Shown here: piece after piece, positions 1-11,783 of the stretch
Layout of the letters: each line of letters begins with the position of its first letter
Position numbering within the stretch: the stretch's first letter is position 1
Source of the DNA: Diprion similis
Taxonomy: Eukaryota; Arthropoda; Insecta; Hymenoptera; Diprionidae
Reading direction: 5' to 3'
DNA: 64,000 nucleotides
NCBI RefSeq assembly: GCF_021155765.1
Contig: NC_060108.1
Span: forward strand, 21,043,025-21,107,024
The notes under the pieces: model-generated
Database searches by the model: none
What the model was told of the DNA's origin: nothing
Seen by the model: only the letters and a program-made list of their open reading frames with translations
Position numbers and translations under genes: made by a program

Positions 1-2697
1 CACAAATGTGCGATTTATACTGTATAGGTACTAAGTGGTTCGCTTGCAGCGAGTACCTGATATTTATATCAATATTCTTCGCCGCCTCGTAAACACGCAG
101 GATGGATGCAGGCATAGTTTAACAGAGATCTTGAAAGATTGCACGGCTTGTGACCACCGGATTATAGTTTCACGCGGACTTTGTAATGAGGAGAGTTGCG
201 GAATGGAAAGGTGTTGTATTATCGTGAATAGCAAGGCGTGACGAGGTCCAACCTGTCGAGACACTCTGGAACTCTAATTCTAGATTTCGCTATCATATAC
301 CTTTCACATTTTCAGGAAATTATCAGAGGCTGTTGTTTATTCAATTAATTGACATAATCAAGGTCTCGGATCGCTTTGGCTTCAGAATAACTTTGTGCAA
401 CCTTGAAACACACACATTTATTTCAATCAAACGGTTTTACAAATCACACACTGGGCACTAATAGCACAGTTTTCTTTCCTTTTCTTAATTTGAGTTTTTT
501 GGTTTTTAATTTTTTTTTCAGTACTTCAACGCTTGGTTTAACTACGGTTCAATTCGTTCTCGTATATGATATAATATACATCGTAGGTGGCTTGTGAATC
601 TGTAAAATTGTCCCAAAGTCTCGTATATATATATATACATATATTTATTATACATGCCTATAATGTAAACGATCGATAAAATACACATAAACTACATTCA
701 TGTACAATCTCAGTAACGATTTATAGAGATAAGAATATCGGTTTTAAAAACATCTTTAAGGAATATAATAACACGCTCGATTCAGTAGAGTTTTTGAAAC
801 ATCGTTAAATTTATTTCCTCACAGACGCGGCGGGTATAAAATTCTATTTCTAGATTCTATCGGCATAGACGTATAAAATGCGGTTTTAGTATTATCGCGT
901 TTGAATCACGTTTCCCCGCTTTATTCCTCGCCGCTAAATCAATATGCAACGAACGATATAGAGTATATCACAAAGGTTTTGGTATCAGTTTATGTAACAA
1001 TTAGATATATCGGTACATTCAGAATCGATTTCAATCACAACATTTTTTTATACTTCTTTCTTTTACACAATACGAATATTTCTATTTAGAAATAAGTGTT
1101 TGAGATAACCGCGTGACTGACGAATCAATCAGAATAATTTTTTTGGATGTAAGTTCATGCTCAACATGCATGTATGATTGTTGAAATAAACTTCACTTGT
1201 TTTCATATATTTTTTTGTTATTAAGATTATCGTCTTTTCTAACACAGCCACTTAAATGAGTATGAATTTAGCACGCTTAAACCTACTGATAGTTCTGTTA
1301 TTTTACACGAAGTTTACACCACATTTACTTATAATGCAAGACACTTAACTCTACGGCCTTTTTCGGTTTCTTATTGGCAGAATAAATTTAGGTAGTGCGA
1401 GAGTCAAATTCTCGCGTGCGAAGAATTCTTTTTATAGAAATACAACGAGCTTAGTTAAATGAGTAATCGATTAATGGGCCATAGAACACCCTGTGCAAAA
1501 TAATATCGAGTCGCGTTTTTAAGGGTAAGAAAATATCACGGCTGTGCATTAACCTGTACAATTTATTCCCCGTATATTCACGCAGAAATGATGCGTCAAA
1601 ATTGTGAATCAAGAGGAGAAAGAGATTTTCATTGCAGAGTAATGTGACTCTTTTTCAATCTCATATGTTCAGCATAAAAATTCTAACCAAATTTTACCTG
1701 CAAAGTATGTGATGTAAATAAGTAAACATTAAAGAGATTGGAGTGAATATATAATTATTTAACTTTCAACATCCTTTACGCAGGATGCGAATGACAAGTT
1801 TTGCAAACGCTAAGAGATAGAAAGAGGCATCTTTGCTATCGATGCTTCACACAACGGAATTATATCGCGTGTCTAACGGTATAAGGACATCTGCGCCATT
1901 ATACGACCTTTTACCACGCGTAAAAGTAAGAAGGCCTATTTTATCCCTCGTTTGTATTTTATATTATTTTTTAAGAAAATTTGGAAAATTCTTTCCGAAA
2001 TCAGCATTTACAAATGTGATAAGTAAAAATATAATTTGGTGCTGAAAGAGAGTCAAATATCAAACATAATGCTTTTCACCCCTGTTTATTTTTAGGTCAA
2101 TTTTTGTGTAGACATGCGTTTAGAGTGCTTTTGAAGCGAATGCCGCGAACGAAAATACACGCCCGTTTATCACGAAATTCGCCTTTTTCCGCGTTACGTA
2201 ATCATGCCATTGGACGCGCGATATTTGTTTAAAAGTAACGCTTGACGATTTTAAATAAATGATCCCCATACAAAATACGTAGGTACCCCGTTATCCTTCG
2301 TATATAGGTATATGTACTGTACATGACTGAGAATAAATATTTCCTGTTTTTCTTCGAGTGTATAATTCAGTCGAGCGTTCTTTGTGCGGTTCATCGAGAA
2401 ACGTACAATTCTTTAAAATTCTATCACCAGGCTCGGCGATCCGTTTCACGAACGGATATCAGAGTTCACCAAATTCGTCAGGGGTGTTTCATTGTAATTC
2501 ATTGTTACGCTATTTAATGTGCACCTCCCTCGCTATTTCCACTTTTTAAAGGTAGGTCAAGTACAACAGTGTCGCCAAATGAATCCTGCAACATATCCTG
2601 TCTAGTTCGGAAAGTACAATCTTACTCGAATCGTGAAAATTCTTCAGCATCGTTGCGTTCGTTAGGGCGACCCAGACTTAAAATTTGTGAAAACTTA
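1..2697. other. 3' flank of the stomatin gene, no coding exon seen
   Basis: AT-rich DNA downstream of the minus-strand stomatin stop codon. It presumably contains the 3' untranslated region of that gene near its right edge. Minus-strand AATAAA signals (tttatt on the plus strand) occur near 1561 and 2084, but I cannot tell which is used. Open frames here are short, low in complexity and resemble no family I know. A short TA-rich microsatellite lies at about 623-645. Confidence 0.6.
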
Positions 2698-5600
2698 CTA
2701 TAGCGCTTCTTTTGCCTTCATGAAATAAGTTATCATGTCGATGGGCAATGGGAATACGATAGTAGAATTCTTCTCCGCCGAAATTGTGTTCAAAGTCTAG
2801 AAATTAAAATTCAGGACCATGAATACACGTGCGGCTAAGAGTGTGAAAATACACGCTTCTGTTAATAAAACAAAAAGTTACACACCTGAAGATACCGAAG
2901 CTGCAGGGCTGCAGGTGAATCTCCAATAACTTCAGAAGCCTCGCGCAGCGCTCTGCTGGCCTTTTGCTCTCCCTCGGCGGCAATCACCTTAATTGCCAAA
3001 AATAATCGAGGAGTTAATTGCCTGTCGAGAAAATTTGTCAACTAACGTACGGATTTACCTTAGCTCGTGCTTCACGGGCAGCTTCGGCTTCGGCGGCCAT
3101 GGCTCTCTGAAGTTGAACTGGTAGACGGACGTCCTTGCTGTAAATTAAAAAAAGAAAAGCAATTAGGCGGTCGAAATTCGAGGTGAATAAATAATTTTTG
3201 ACTGCCTTTATTGATTCATAAAAAGTGCGTATTAGTCAGCCTGTTACAGATTGATTACATGCTGTGATGATTATCACTCACATTTCAACCCGTTCTACTT
3301 TAATCCCCCAGGTATCCGTAGCCTCGTCCAATGATATCTGCGTCAAAAAGATATATGTACTGCGGGTTGAATAGTTGACACAGTAAAAATTAATAACACA
3401 TAATAACACAATATAATTTCACCGACCGCTTAGCCAATTAGCCGTAAGAATTAAAGGCGAAATTAAAAAATTGGAATTAATCAGACTTCGTGGCGTGAGA
3501 AGCTTTTCGCAAATAACGCAGCTATTCAAATTGAAATTGTCTTTAGCGCGGATTGGAAATTGGAAAATATCGTCAATCCATCGTAAGGACCAGGACCCCA
3601 ATTGATTCGTGGATAAATTTACTGACTTGCATATTTCCCGAAATAGTCTCCCTCTCGCTGAGAATTTCGTGAAGTGGTCTTGTGCCCATAGTATTCCTGA
3701 GGGTTGTCTGAGCCAGGAGCCTGGTGCTGTGGTGAGCATTTTCAACGTTGGCTATGGATATTGTCGCGTTGTTCACTCGGTAGTAAACGACGGCGTCTAC
3801 GGAGACCGTAACACTGTCCTTCGTTAGGACCTGCGGAGTGAATAATTTTAATCAGTTGATTGCTGCGAAATCAAGCAGAACTAATGACGAGTACTCGGAA
3901 AAGGCGACGAACATCGAAGGTTTCAACGAAGTGCTTTGCTATCGGAGAAGATTAAATCAAACCACCATCTGCCAGTCGTTGATTAAACACCTTTGAATTA
4001 TTTGCGGTGCGGCCTTAATTGTGAATCGATTGCAGACTGATTCGTGAAAATGTATATTGAAATTTTTCTGTCATCATGAATTTGTGTTAAAACTGAATCG
4101 TATTTTCTGTAAATTTTCTTTTATGGTTTTTAAGTGCTTTTGGAAGTTAAAAATTTTACAACATTGGATGCCTGAAGCTGGTCTGTTATTGAATGACTAA
4201 AAACCGGAGAATGGCGTGAATTGTTCTGATATATTTATACTAATATACTCACTTCCTGGGGTGGAACATCGTAGGTCCGGGTTCGTAGGTCGACGCGTGC
4301 GTAGCAGTCAATGCAGGGTAGAATAAAAAATATTCCTACAGCAAAAGTGTCGCCGTTTATTTTTGCCAGGATACAAGTTACGGTGTAATTTGCGCTCAAC
4401 ACTTTCAGTCACGCAATTCAGTTTTTGTCGATCAATAAATTCTAAGCGTTTTTAAAATAAGAATATTATCAAATTTCTCCACTAACGAATTACATTAACG
4501 AAAATACATTTTTTTGCATATGTTTGTGTATAACAATCTTAAACAATCATGGATTCACAAAAAATCCTAATCGTTCCAAAGTTAACGTATTTTTTTACCT
4601 GAAACTGCAAAAAAATCCAGGATTTTGCATTGAATATTAAAAAAATAACAAAAAAACAAAGGGTGCCACTACAGTGGCGTCTGTGACTGAAAGGATTAAA
4701 GTTGGCGAGCTTCCGTTCAAAATAGAAAATTCCATATCAAATACATGTTACACATGCCTTACTACTCTAGTCGAAGTCCGAGACGACGTCGCCGTTTATT
4801 GAAGCCTGCTGATAAATTTAACAGAAGTTAATTTTGTCCCAAGAAAAAAAAAACTCGCAATTGGATAACCCATTGAATTTGATATTTATACTGTCGATGA
4901 GCTCAGGATAAAAATAAACACCGAAGTCTCTTAAACAGGATCTGGAGTTGGAGGGGAAGTTAATTATGAATAGCTCAACCTCCCACGCGTTAATAATTAA
5001 TTATCAACCTGTTATACATAAAACGCTTGTTTTAGATTGAGAGAGGGCTAAAACGGGTTCACCTACACATCGATCGCATACTGCGAAATTTCATATCCTC
5101 CGAAAGTAATTTTCGGCACTGAAAAGCTAGAATATTCAGGGGATTCCTGCCGGCTATTAGACACCCGTTTCAACAATGCTGAAGCTTACGTATACCCGGT
5201 CAGAATTCGGGCATTTGCGTGACCTGCGTAAATTCATTCTCAACCAAAATCTCTAAACTAAGTCGAGTTTTCATAAGTTTTCTGAATTGACCGTTCATTC
5301 TCGATTGTTATAAATCTGTGGACAATGCCTCCAACTAGTAACAAATCGGAAACAAATGAAAAAGCTTGAAATAAAATCAGTAGCTGTACACCATGCTTAG
5401 CGTAATAGGTCAAACGGAACATAGCAATTTATTCGACGCCACAAATAATTATCAACTGACGACTATCGTCGATACCCTAAAATGATTTTTTATACGAAAA
5501 CTTAAATGATTCGAAAAATATGTAGAATATCTAGAACACGAATGAAAGTTCATTTTCTCCATACTTTGCGAGAGCTAACTCATAGAATACAAGGGTGCGC

Positions 5601-8600
5601 CCCATCAGGCTGCAATTGGTGTGGCAAGCACTCACGCCGCGAGAATAAACAAGAAACAAGAACCGCGACGTGCTACAAAGTCGTTGAAGCTTCGGCTGAT
5701 CGTGAGCTATCGATATTCCATCATCCTTTTGGCGTATCGTGTACCAAGGACCTTCGCTACGAAGTCAATTTTCAAATGACAAAACTTTTGCAAACACAAA
5801 ATTTAGGCTTAGCGTGGCTGCAGAATATATGACGTCTCGGGTTGTAATCTCGGAAGTCATTGATGCAATTAATGTTAATTAACGACTGACCTGGTCCCTT
5901 CGCACCTCCGGAGAGAAGCCGACCCAGCCGGAATATCACTGCTCTCTCGTACTCCTGAACGACCTGCAACGTTAACTGAATTAATTTCGACTCATTACGT
6001 GGGTTTCCAGAAGTATTCGGGGCTCAAATTGCACATTGCAAAGTGTTCGGAAATATTCGAATGGCTTATGTCGGAAGATGAGCCAATTAGTGAATGTTGA
6101 CTGTATTTGCAATCCACCAACTTCACGGATTCAAAGAAGGCCTACGACTTTTTTTGATTATGTCTGTGTGGGTCCACAATGAATTCGTACCTTGAAGCAG
6201 ACGAAGAGAGAAAAGGGCATTGTCAGGACGACGATAACCCAGGACAATGCGACAAGGATGTTGCCGCATGTTGTGGCGTCGTCGGTCCTCCTCTCTTCCG
6301 CTGAAACATCGAATCCCTTTTATTGTCATTGTTCTCGCGATTGCTTCTCCTGTCCATCAAGATGACAGCGTGAGTGTAACAATACGTTGGAACACGAGAG
6401 GTACTCTGCGTCACACGATGCTTTCTTATCTTTGTCAGCGGAAGTACATACTCGGATGTACTGTGTATTTTTATACTTCGCTTTCAAATCCGATTTCACG
6501 TCGGATACTCCAAAAAATAATCAGCTACGTCAATAGAGAACACAAACCGTTTTCGCGGGCATTTATGCGTGAGGGGTTGAGTGTTTTCTGGATTATACTG
6601 AAAATACTGTGCCTCTTTGTCTGATTTACTTTCTCGGCAGTATTGACTTTTCAACTTTTACTTAGAAGGATCTCGCACAACAAGCTTACCGATGGATCGA
6701 CAAAAGTATAGAATATTATGGATGTAAATGTACGTTGTATTTGAGGAGGAATAAAAGACACTGTATGCATATGGAAGTGGTTTTCTTCTCTCAGATATAT
6801 GCTCGATTTTTTCACTGAAATATAAGTAATCGAACGACAGATATAGAAACTAGATGTATAAACGTATGTAAAGATGAAATTTTAATCCGCACTTACTGCA
6901 CATAGATTCTGATATACGTGCTCTAGATGAATTATAGTGGTGGGAAATTGAAAGGTGCAAAACATAATTCTATCGCTTCCACCCTTCGTCAGCGTGAAAA
7001 AATATTCTCTTCCGCACACGAGACGGAAGAAATACCGTCTGAAGTATGAAATATAGACGAGCAACAACAATCTACCTAACTTTGATGCCTCAACGTGTAT
7101 GCATGCGTCTTGCGAAAAGGAATGCGCAGATTTTCAACGATTCACCCTGGAGTGCTTCACTTGCAACAGAGTCAAAATACAGGTCAGAGTGTCAAACCTA
7201 CCCACTGGATTATATGGCTTTTGCTCGTCGTCGGCCATCTTCGGCTTTTCTACCCTCCTTCGCGGCTTCGCGTTTTTCCAGCCGAGACCGTCGTAATCAA
7301 GGGCAACAACGTCTAATAAACGTGGGTCGTCTAATCACGATTGAAACAAGACGAGGCCGATACGCTTTCCACAGCACGGCGTCGAATGCTAGCTAAAATT
7401 TTCCTCCCCTGGCGGCCTAACCAACCCTTAAAAACGGGCATGCGCCGAGAGGGAAACTCGGCAGCAGACGCCACGCTGGATATTAGTTAGCCTGATGCTG
7501 GTTTAGGTATTTCACTGTAATTACTATTCTCTATATCCTAATTGCTTCGGCCAGTCGCTCATTCAGGCTGAAATGATTATTATTGTGGAAAGTTGTCTGG
7601 TTATCAACCTGTTCTCAATCCCATAGACCTGAGATCGATATATAACGTACAATCACACGTATAGTATGCGCGCACGCCTCTTCGCTGCAAGCTTTCTGGA
7701 TTCTCGTACTGTTTAAAGATGATGTTTGTTCTGTAGTAGACAGTAATTCCTGAGTCTTAAAGTCACTAAAAAAAGCAGTTACTTTACAGTCAATATTAAA
7801 AGTCAAGGGTTTACCGATTGATTCAATTGCTTTAATGACTAAAGACAAGGTAGAGTAATTAGAAAGGCAAAGAGGCCGGGAAGTTTCAGCGATTTGTCAA
7901 TTTAGGTTCGGAATTATCAAATCAAGTTCACGCTGCGCAGTCACTTTTCGTTCCTACATTTATAAAGTCCGGTTTATTTTATTGATTGAGAGAAGCAGAG
8001 ACATACATGAGACGGAACAATAGCCGCAAACTGCGCTTTGACTAACGCTGCATTGTGTGTCGAAACTTTACTTCACTGATTGAGTTGCGTATGATACGAC
8101 TTTATGTAGCTCTGGTTGCAACTCACGAATACGTGCCGAGCAGTTTGTATTCTTCCTAACTATCTTTTAAAAATTTTCCTTGGCATAGCATAAATGTGAT
8201 ATACTAAAGCATTCTGGAATTACAGAATAAATGAAAACTTGCATCATCCCACTCTCTAATATCATCTCTGACAAGCCTGATGCAATAGAATAATTGGATG
8301 GCGAGGATATTCTCGAGATTGCGGGATACAGAATCCGCACAATAATTTTCGTCCATACTTCGAAACCCAAAAAAGACGGCGCCGCTGGGTAAGGTAAATA
8401 GGGAAGTCGAAATGCTTTTAGCGGACAATTCAAAGTCCGATCGAATAACCCTCGAGGGAGAGAGAATCGTGTGCCAAAGGCTTCTTTCTGATCTATTCAA
8501 ACACCGTATAAACTGTGCGACGCGACAGCCTCGAGGGAAGTGCGCAAGCACAAACAAACGTGTATATGTATAAGAGAAGGAGAGCTACTTAACAAATGTA

Positions 8601-11600
8601 TATCTACACTCATGTGGGCTATTTTATGCTCTCTGGTCTATAGTCAATCCGCAGAAGGTCGATGCAGCAATTTACTTAACCCCCTGTGCGCATCGTCATG
8701 GCCGCCCTTCAAATATAGAATCGTGTATACCTTCAAAGCAATAATTCATACACCGGTTGTATGATTTTATACATTTGTCACCACAGTGGAAATTACTTGA
8801 AGGGTATAATTAACAACGATCTTGAATCTTCGCCACGGGAGTTGTTCTGTCGGATCTATACATAACTCGGTGTCGTTTATCTATGTACAAAATGAACTTT
8901 TGGTATTAAAAATTTCATTCTCATGCATAAGTATTCAGTTTTCCGGAGAAAGAACCAATTTGCAGAAGTATCTAGCTAGCTTTATGATGCGATGCAATTT
9001 GTTTGGGGTGGTAAATAGATGCTAGAACCGAATGACAAAAAGACTCATTGGTGAATTGAAAATGGAAAATAGACGTCGAATGAACTGATTCGAGGTATAC
9101 AATGCAGAGTGAATTCCCCTGCTCTTATATCTTGATACTGCGTATTAATGCAGAACTTCAAGTCAAAGTAAAATTCGCTTAAAGGAACATCGATCGTGCA
9201 AATATAATTATATGTAACATCCATACAGGTGAATATGGTTCTATTCAACTAACCGACACGTCGCCTTTGCATTTCGCTTGAATCATAAATTTCTATCCTG
9301 TGAATTCCCTGTCGACAAATCATGATTTCGTATTGATTTAATCAAAAGTGCCACCGATTAAATGCTTCTCGACAGTCTACTCGATGTGTCGTGCCATAAC
9401 GATACGGTTATGTAATATAAATCTGGTATTAGTGTAAGTAGGTGCATCGAAACGGGGCTGATTGTTCGCGTATCGACATTGACTGACCAAACGAGACTTG
9501 TAATACTGCCAGCATACTTATTAACTGCTTGAATTGGCTTCTATTTATTTTATCGCATATTCCGTTGGAACTGTCTGAAAGCCGAGTCCAGCAGTTACTC
9601 TAACATAAGCGAAAATAAATACGTTGGTACGAGTACGAGTTTAGTCAGCCGCGGCACAGTTTATCATTTGTAAAACGTATACTCTGTTTCATGTCTGAAA
9701 TATCTCGTCTAAATTGAGTAGGCGAAAAGAAATTGTTTGCTAAAATAAAAGACGGAGAGAGGGGAATACTTGGATACTACGAAGTACTAAGATATTTTCA
9801 GCTAAGTATATTATTCTGCGTTGGTGAGGATTCGGATTGTTTCGCTTCCAGTACTACATGATTATTTTCGAAAATTTCTGTGATTAGTACGTGATAACAT
9901 ATTTTTTTACGATTCGAAAATGTTAAGGATTTGGAACAAATTATATCTTGTCTGTACAACGTCATTCCGTAAGCGATTTTTGTTTCTCCTGAAACTAATT
10001 GGACACGTTTTGCAAAGGTGAATAAAACTCAAAATCCAACACTCGAGGAAATCCTTCACACAGCAAAAATGCGTATTCATGTAAATAACGAAAAAACCGA
10101 TTACCGTAGCCTTTCAATTCAGTTTTTTTTTATTTTTTTTATTTTTGAAATCGACTGAATACTGGGGTGTAAAGAATTGGACGAGTGAAGAAGTAATAAA
10201 GGAACATAGCTGACCTGATGAATCGAGAAGTAAAAATTTCGTCAACCTTCCTACCTTCTCCGTACATAGAAACTTGTCGCGATGGACCAGCTCGACTCGT
10301 TGGCAAGGAAGCTCTCGACGATTGGTTGAAAAATCTCTCCGAACTGGATCGAGACATGATCGACACTACACGTAGGAAGATAGAAAAACCGCCGGTGACT
10401 CTGACCCAAGCGCAGGCGTTGGTGGATTTGTATTTATACTTTGCTAAGTAAGTTGAGTTTCGTTTACAAATGTATGCGATTACCTGCGTATACGTTCACA
10501 GCTCGCGTGTTTGCCTGACCTCACTAACAAGCCATAATCATCACACATATGGGAATTCCGATAGCATATACATCGCAGACCTGCTACTGCTGTCCGATCG
10601 AATCCATAACAATGAAATATTCTTTTTTTAAACTCGAAAATGGCATTCTACTGGACTTGGTCGATAGAATACCAGTCTCATAATCAGTAGAAGACAAGAA
10701 TATGTCCATTAGACGAAAAACCAGCAGGTAAGTTTGATCGCAAAAAATATCAGAAGAATTCTTTACAAGTCGTTGCCTTAGCGCTTCCGACATCAATACC
10801 CCGATGTGTCGTTGTTGTTATTATTGTTGCACTTTTTGTTTCCAATACTTCTATCTACAAAGCACCAAAAATTGCGTATTTTTAAGAATTTCAACGGGGT
10901 TTGAAGACACAATAACCACTAGTAAATGCTGTAAAAATTGAAGATGGTCTAGAACTGATAATCAGCAAATAGTCATTTCATTATAGAGATAATGATCCCA
11001 ACAATTGACAACTTATCTTTCTAGACTGTCCTACGAAATGACGAGTTACGTTATCAACGGTCGCTTATAAATTGGCCTTACAAAATTACTGTCCGTGCGA
11101 CATTCCACTCAAAATTATTCCACCTCTACGAAACGCGGCAAGTCGTTAAGGATAAATTTTTAACCAAGTAACCAATTCGAATGTATTTGTGCCTGTATTA
11201 TGTACATAACGTGTGATGGGTAGACTAGCCTAATCTCCCTCTGTTTCAAAAGTTATAATCGTTCACAATCCTGAACAAGAGAAAAATGAATAAATAATGC
11301 TTAATTGACTACAACAGCCGTAGAGGAATGCAATCATGTTTTTAAGTACGCGGGTTCAATTCAACGGTATATCGGAATATAAATCGCTGGGATATAGCAA
11401 GTATATGACATAAAAAAATTGTTTACTAACTATGAAAAAATATGTACGCAATATCCAGAGACAGCAAAAAGAGATTTACAGGAAAGAAAGTATCTTCAGT
11501 CATCTCGGTTTACCGAGCTTGCTTTTTATCTTATTGCAAAATTTCACGCATGCACTGAAGCAGAATGGCATTTTCTTAGCATGAAAGACAGAGTCATTTA

Positions 11601-11735
11601 GCGCCGTCAGATCGCGCGTTTCTTATAATAGAAGCATATTAATTAACACTTACCACCGATCACGTGCTTCCGAATGTCGTCGGGACGTCCGTTGACGCTG
11701 ATTACAGCGTTGCTTGCGTTATTCATGGTCGTCAT
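2698..11735 (-). CDS. Stomatin / MEC-2-like band 7 (PHB domain) integral membrane protein, nine coding exons
   Basis: Coding exons in minus order: 11735-11654, 6300-6191, 5963-5891, 4335-4253, 3830-3627, 3337-3282, 3137-3059, 2987-2886, 2796-2698. All junctions are GT-AG and phase-compatible, and the total of 888 nt gives 295 aa, the usual stomatin size (human stomatin is 288). Residues about 41-63 form the hydrophobic hairpin, with the family's conserved proline at residue 56 and cysteines at 39 and 62 as possible palmitoylation sites. [17 protein letters not shown] (65-81) opens the band 7/PHB domain. The typical [12 protein letters not shown] and ILSERETI motifs follow, then an Ala/Glu-rich oligomerisation helix ([20 protein letters not shown]) and the C-terminal FPLPID motif. 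Stomatins oligomerise on the inner membrane face, bind cholesterol and modulate ion channels such as mechanosensory DEG/ENaC and ASIC types. The start MTTM is inferred: the exon opens at an acceptor (first exon base 11783), the frame is open from there to the ATG, and a stop lies just before the splice site. An upstream exon could therefore extend the N-terminus. Intron 1 is 5.35 kb. Confidence 0.93.
10218..10450 (+). CDS. Candidate coding exon of an unrecognised plus-strand gene nested in the stomatin intron
   Basis: An open frame of about 77 residues ends at a strong consensus donor (GCTAA followed by GTAAGT at 10449). The translation is charged and looks like real protein, for example [20 protein letters not shown] and [18 protein letters not shown]. 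The GC content is higher than in the surrounding intron. The frame is closed by a stop about 20 nt before the first ATG at 10218, so this could be a first coding exon. A poly-pyrimidine run at 10127-10145 could instead serve an internal exon. I do not recognise the family. No following exon in a matching phase was found, so this may be an exon of a nested gene or a relic of one. Confidence 0.4.
11398..11604 (+). CDS. Possible terminal exon of the same unrecognised nested gene
   Basis: A frame opens exactly at an acceptor-like ATATAG and runs about 68 residues to TAG (11599-11601). The translation is polar and helix-like, including [20 protein letters not shown], and is less biased than most intronic frames here. 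Joining it directly to the exon at 10218-10450 gives the wrong phase, so if both are real an intermediate exon is missing. It lies just upstream, in plus coordinates, of the first stomatin coding exon, which is on the other strand. No family is recognised. A chance frame is a serious alternative. Confidence 0.2.
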
Positions 11736-11783
11736 GGGAAGCGCAATTTCTGCCGGATTTATACGAGCTTCGAAACCCGCCAC
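11736..11783 (-). other. 5' part of the first coding exon of the stomatin gene (untranslated or alternative N-terminus)
   Basis: A minus-strand acceptor (TTTTTGACAG followed by GTGGCG) places the exon start at 11783. The 48 nt between it and the chosen ATG are open in the same frame (VAGFEARINPAEIALP). An upstream exon must exist because the segment starts at a splice acceptor, but I could not find it. If that exon carries an in-frame ATG, the protein would have a longer N-terminus. Confidence 0.6.

Larger units (their letters stand above)
6301..11653 (-). other. Long first coding intron of the stomatin gene
   Basis: This 5.35-kb intron is bounded by a GTAAGT donor and a TTTCAG acceptor on the minus strand. 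It holds no further stomatin exon that I can see. It contains the two plus-strand exon-like segments at 10218-10450 and 11398-11601, described separately. The rest is AT-rich with no recognisable feature. Confidence 0.6.

Noticed and set aside
5506-5832. 108-codon plus-strand open frame
   Set aside because: It lies in a stomatin intron, has irregular composition and no recognisable domain; treated as chance.
8204-8557. 117-codon minus-strand open frame
   Set aside because: Located in the long stomatin intron on the gene's strand, but no splice sites fit the phase between exons 1 and 2, and it shows no stomatin similarity.
10139-10366. Minus-strand frame opposite the candidate nested exon, considered as an alternative first exon of the stomatin gene
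   Set aside because: Its donor-like site would join exon 2 in the wrong phase, and the Ser/Arg-rich translation looks like the antisense of the plus-strand frame.
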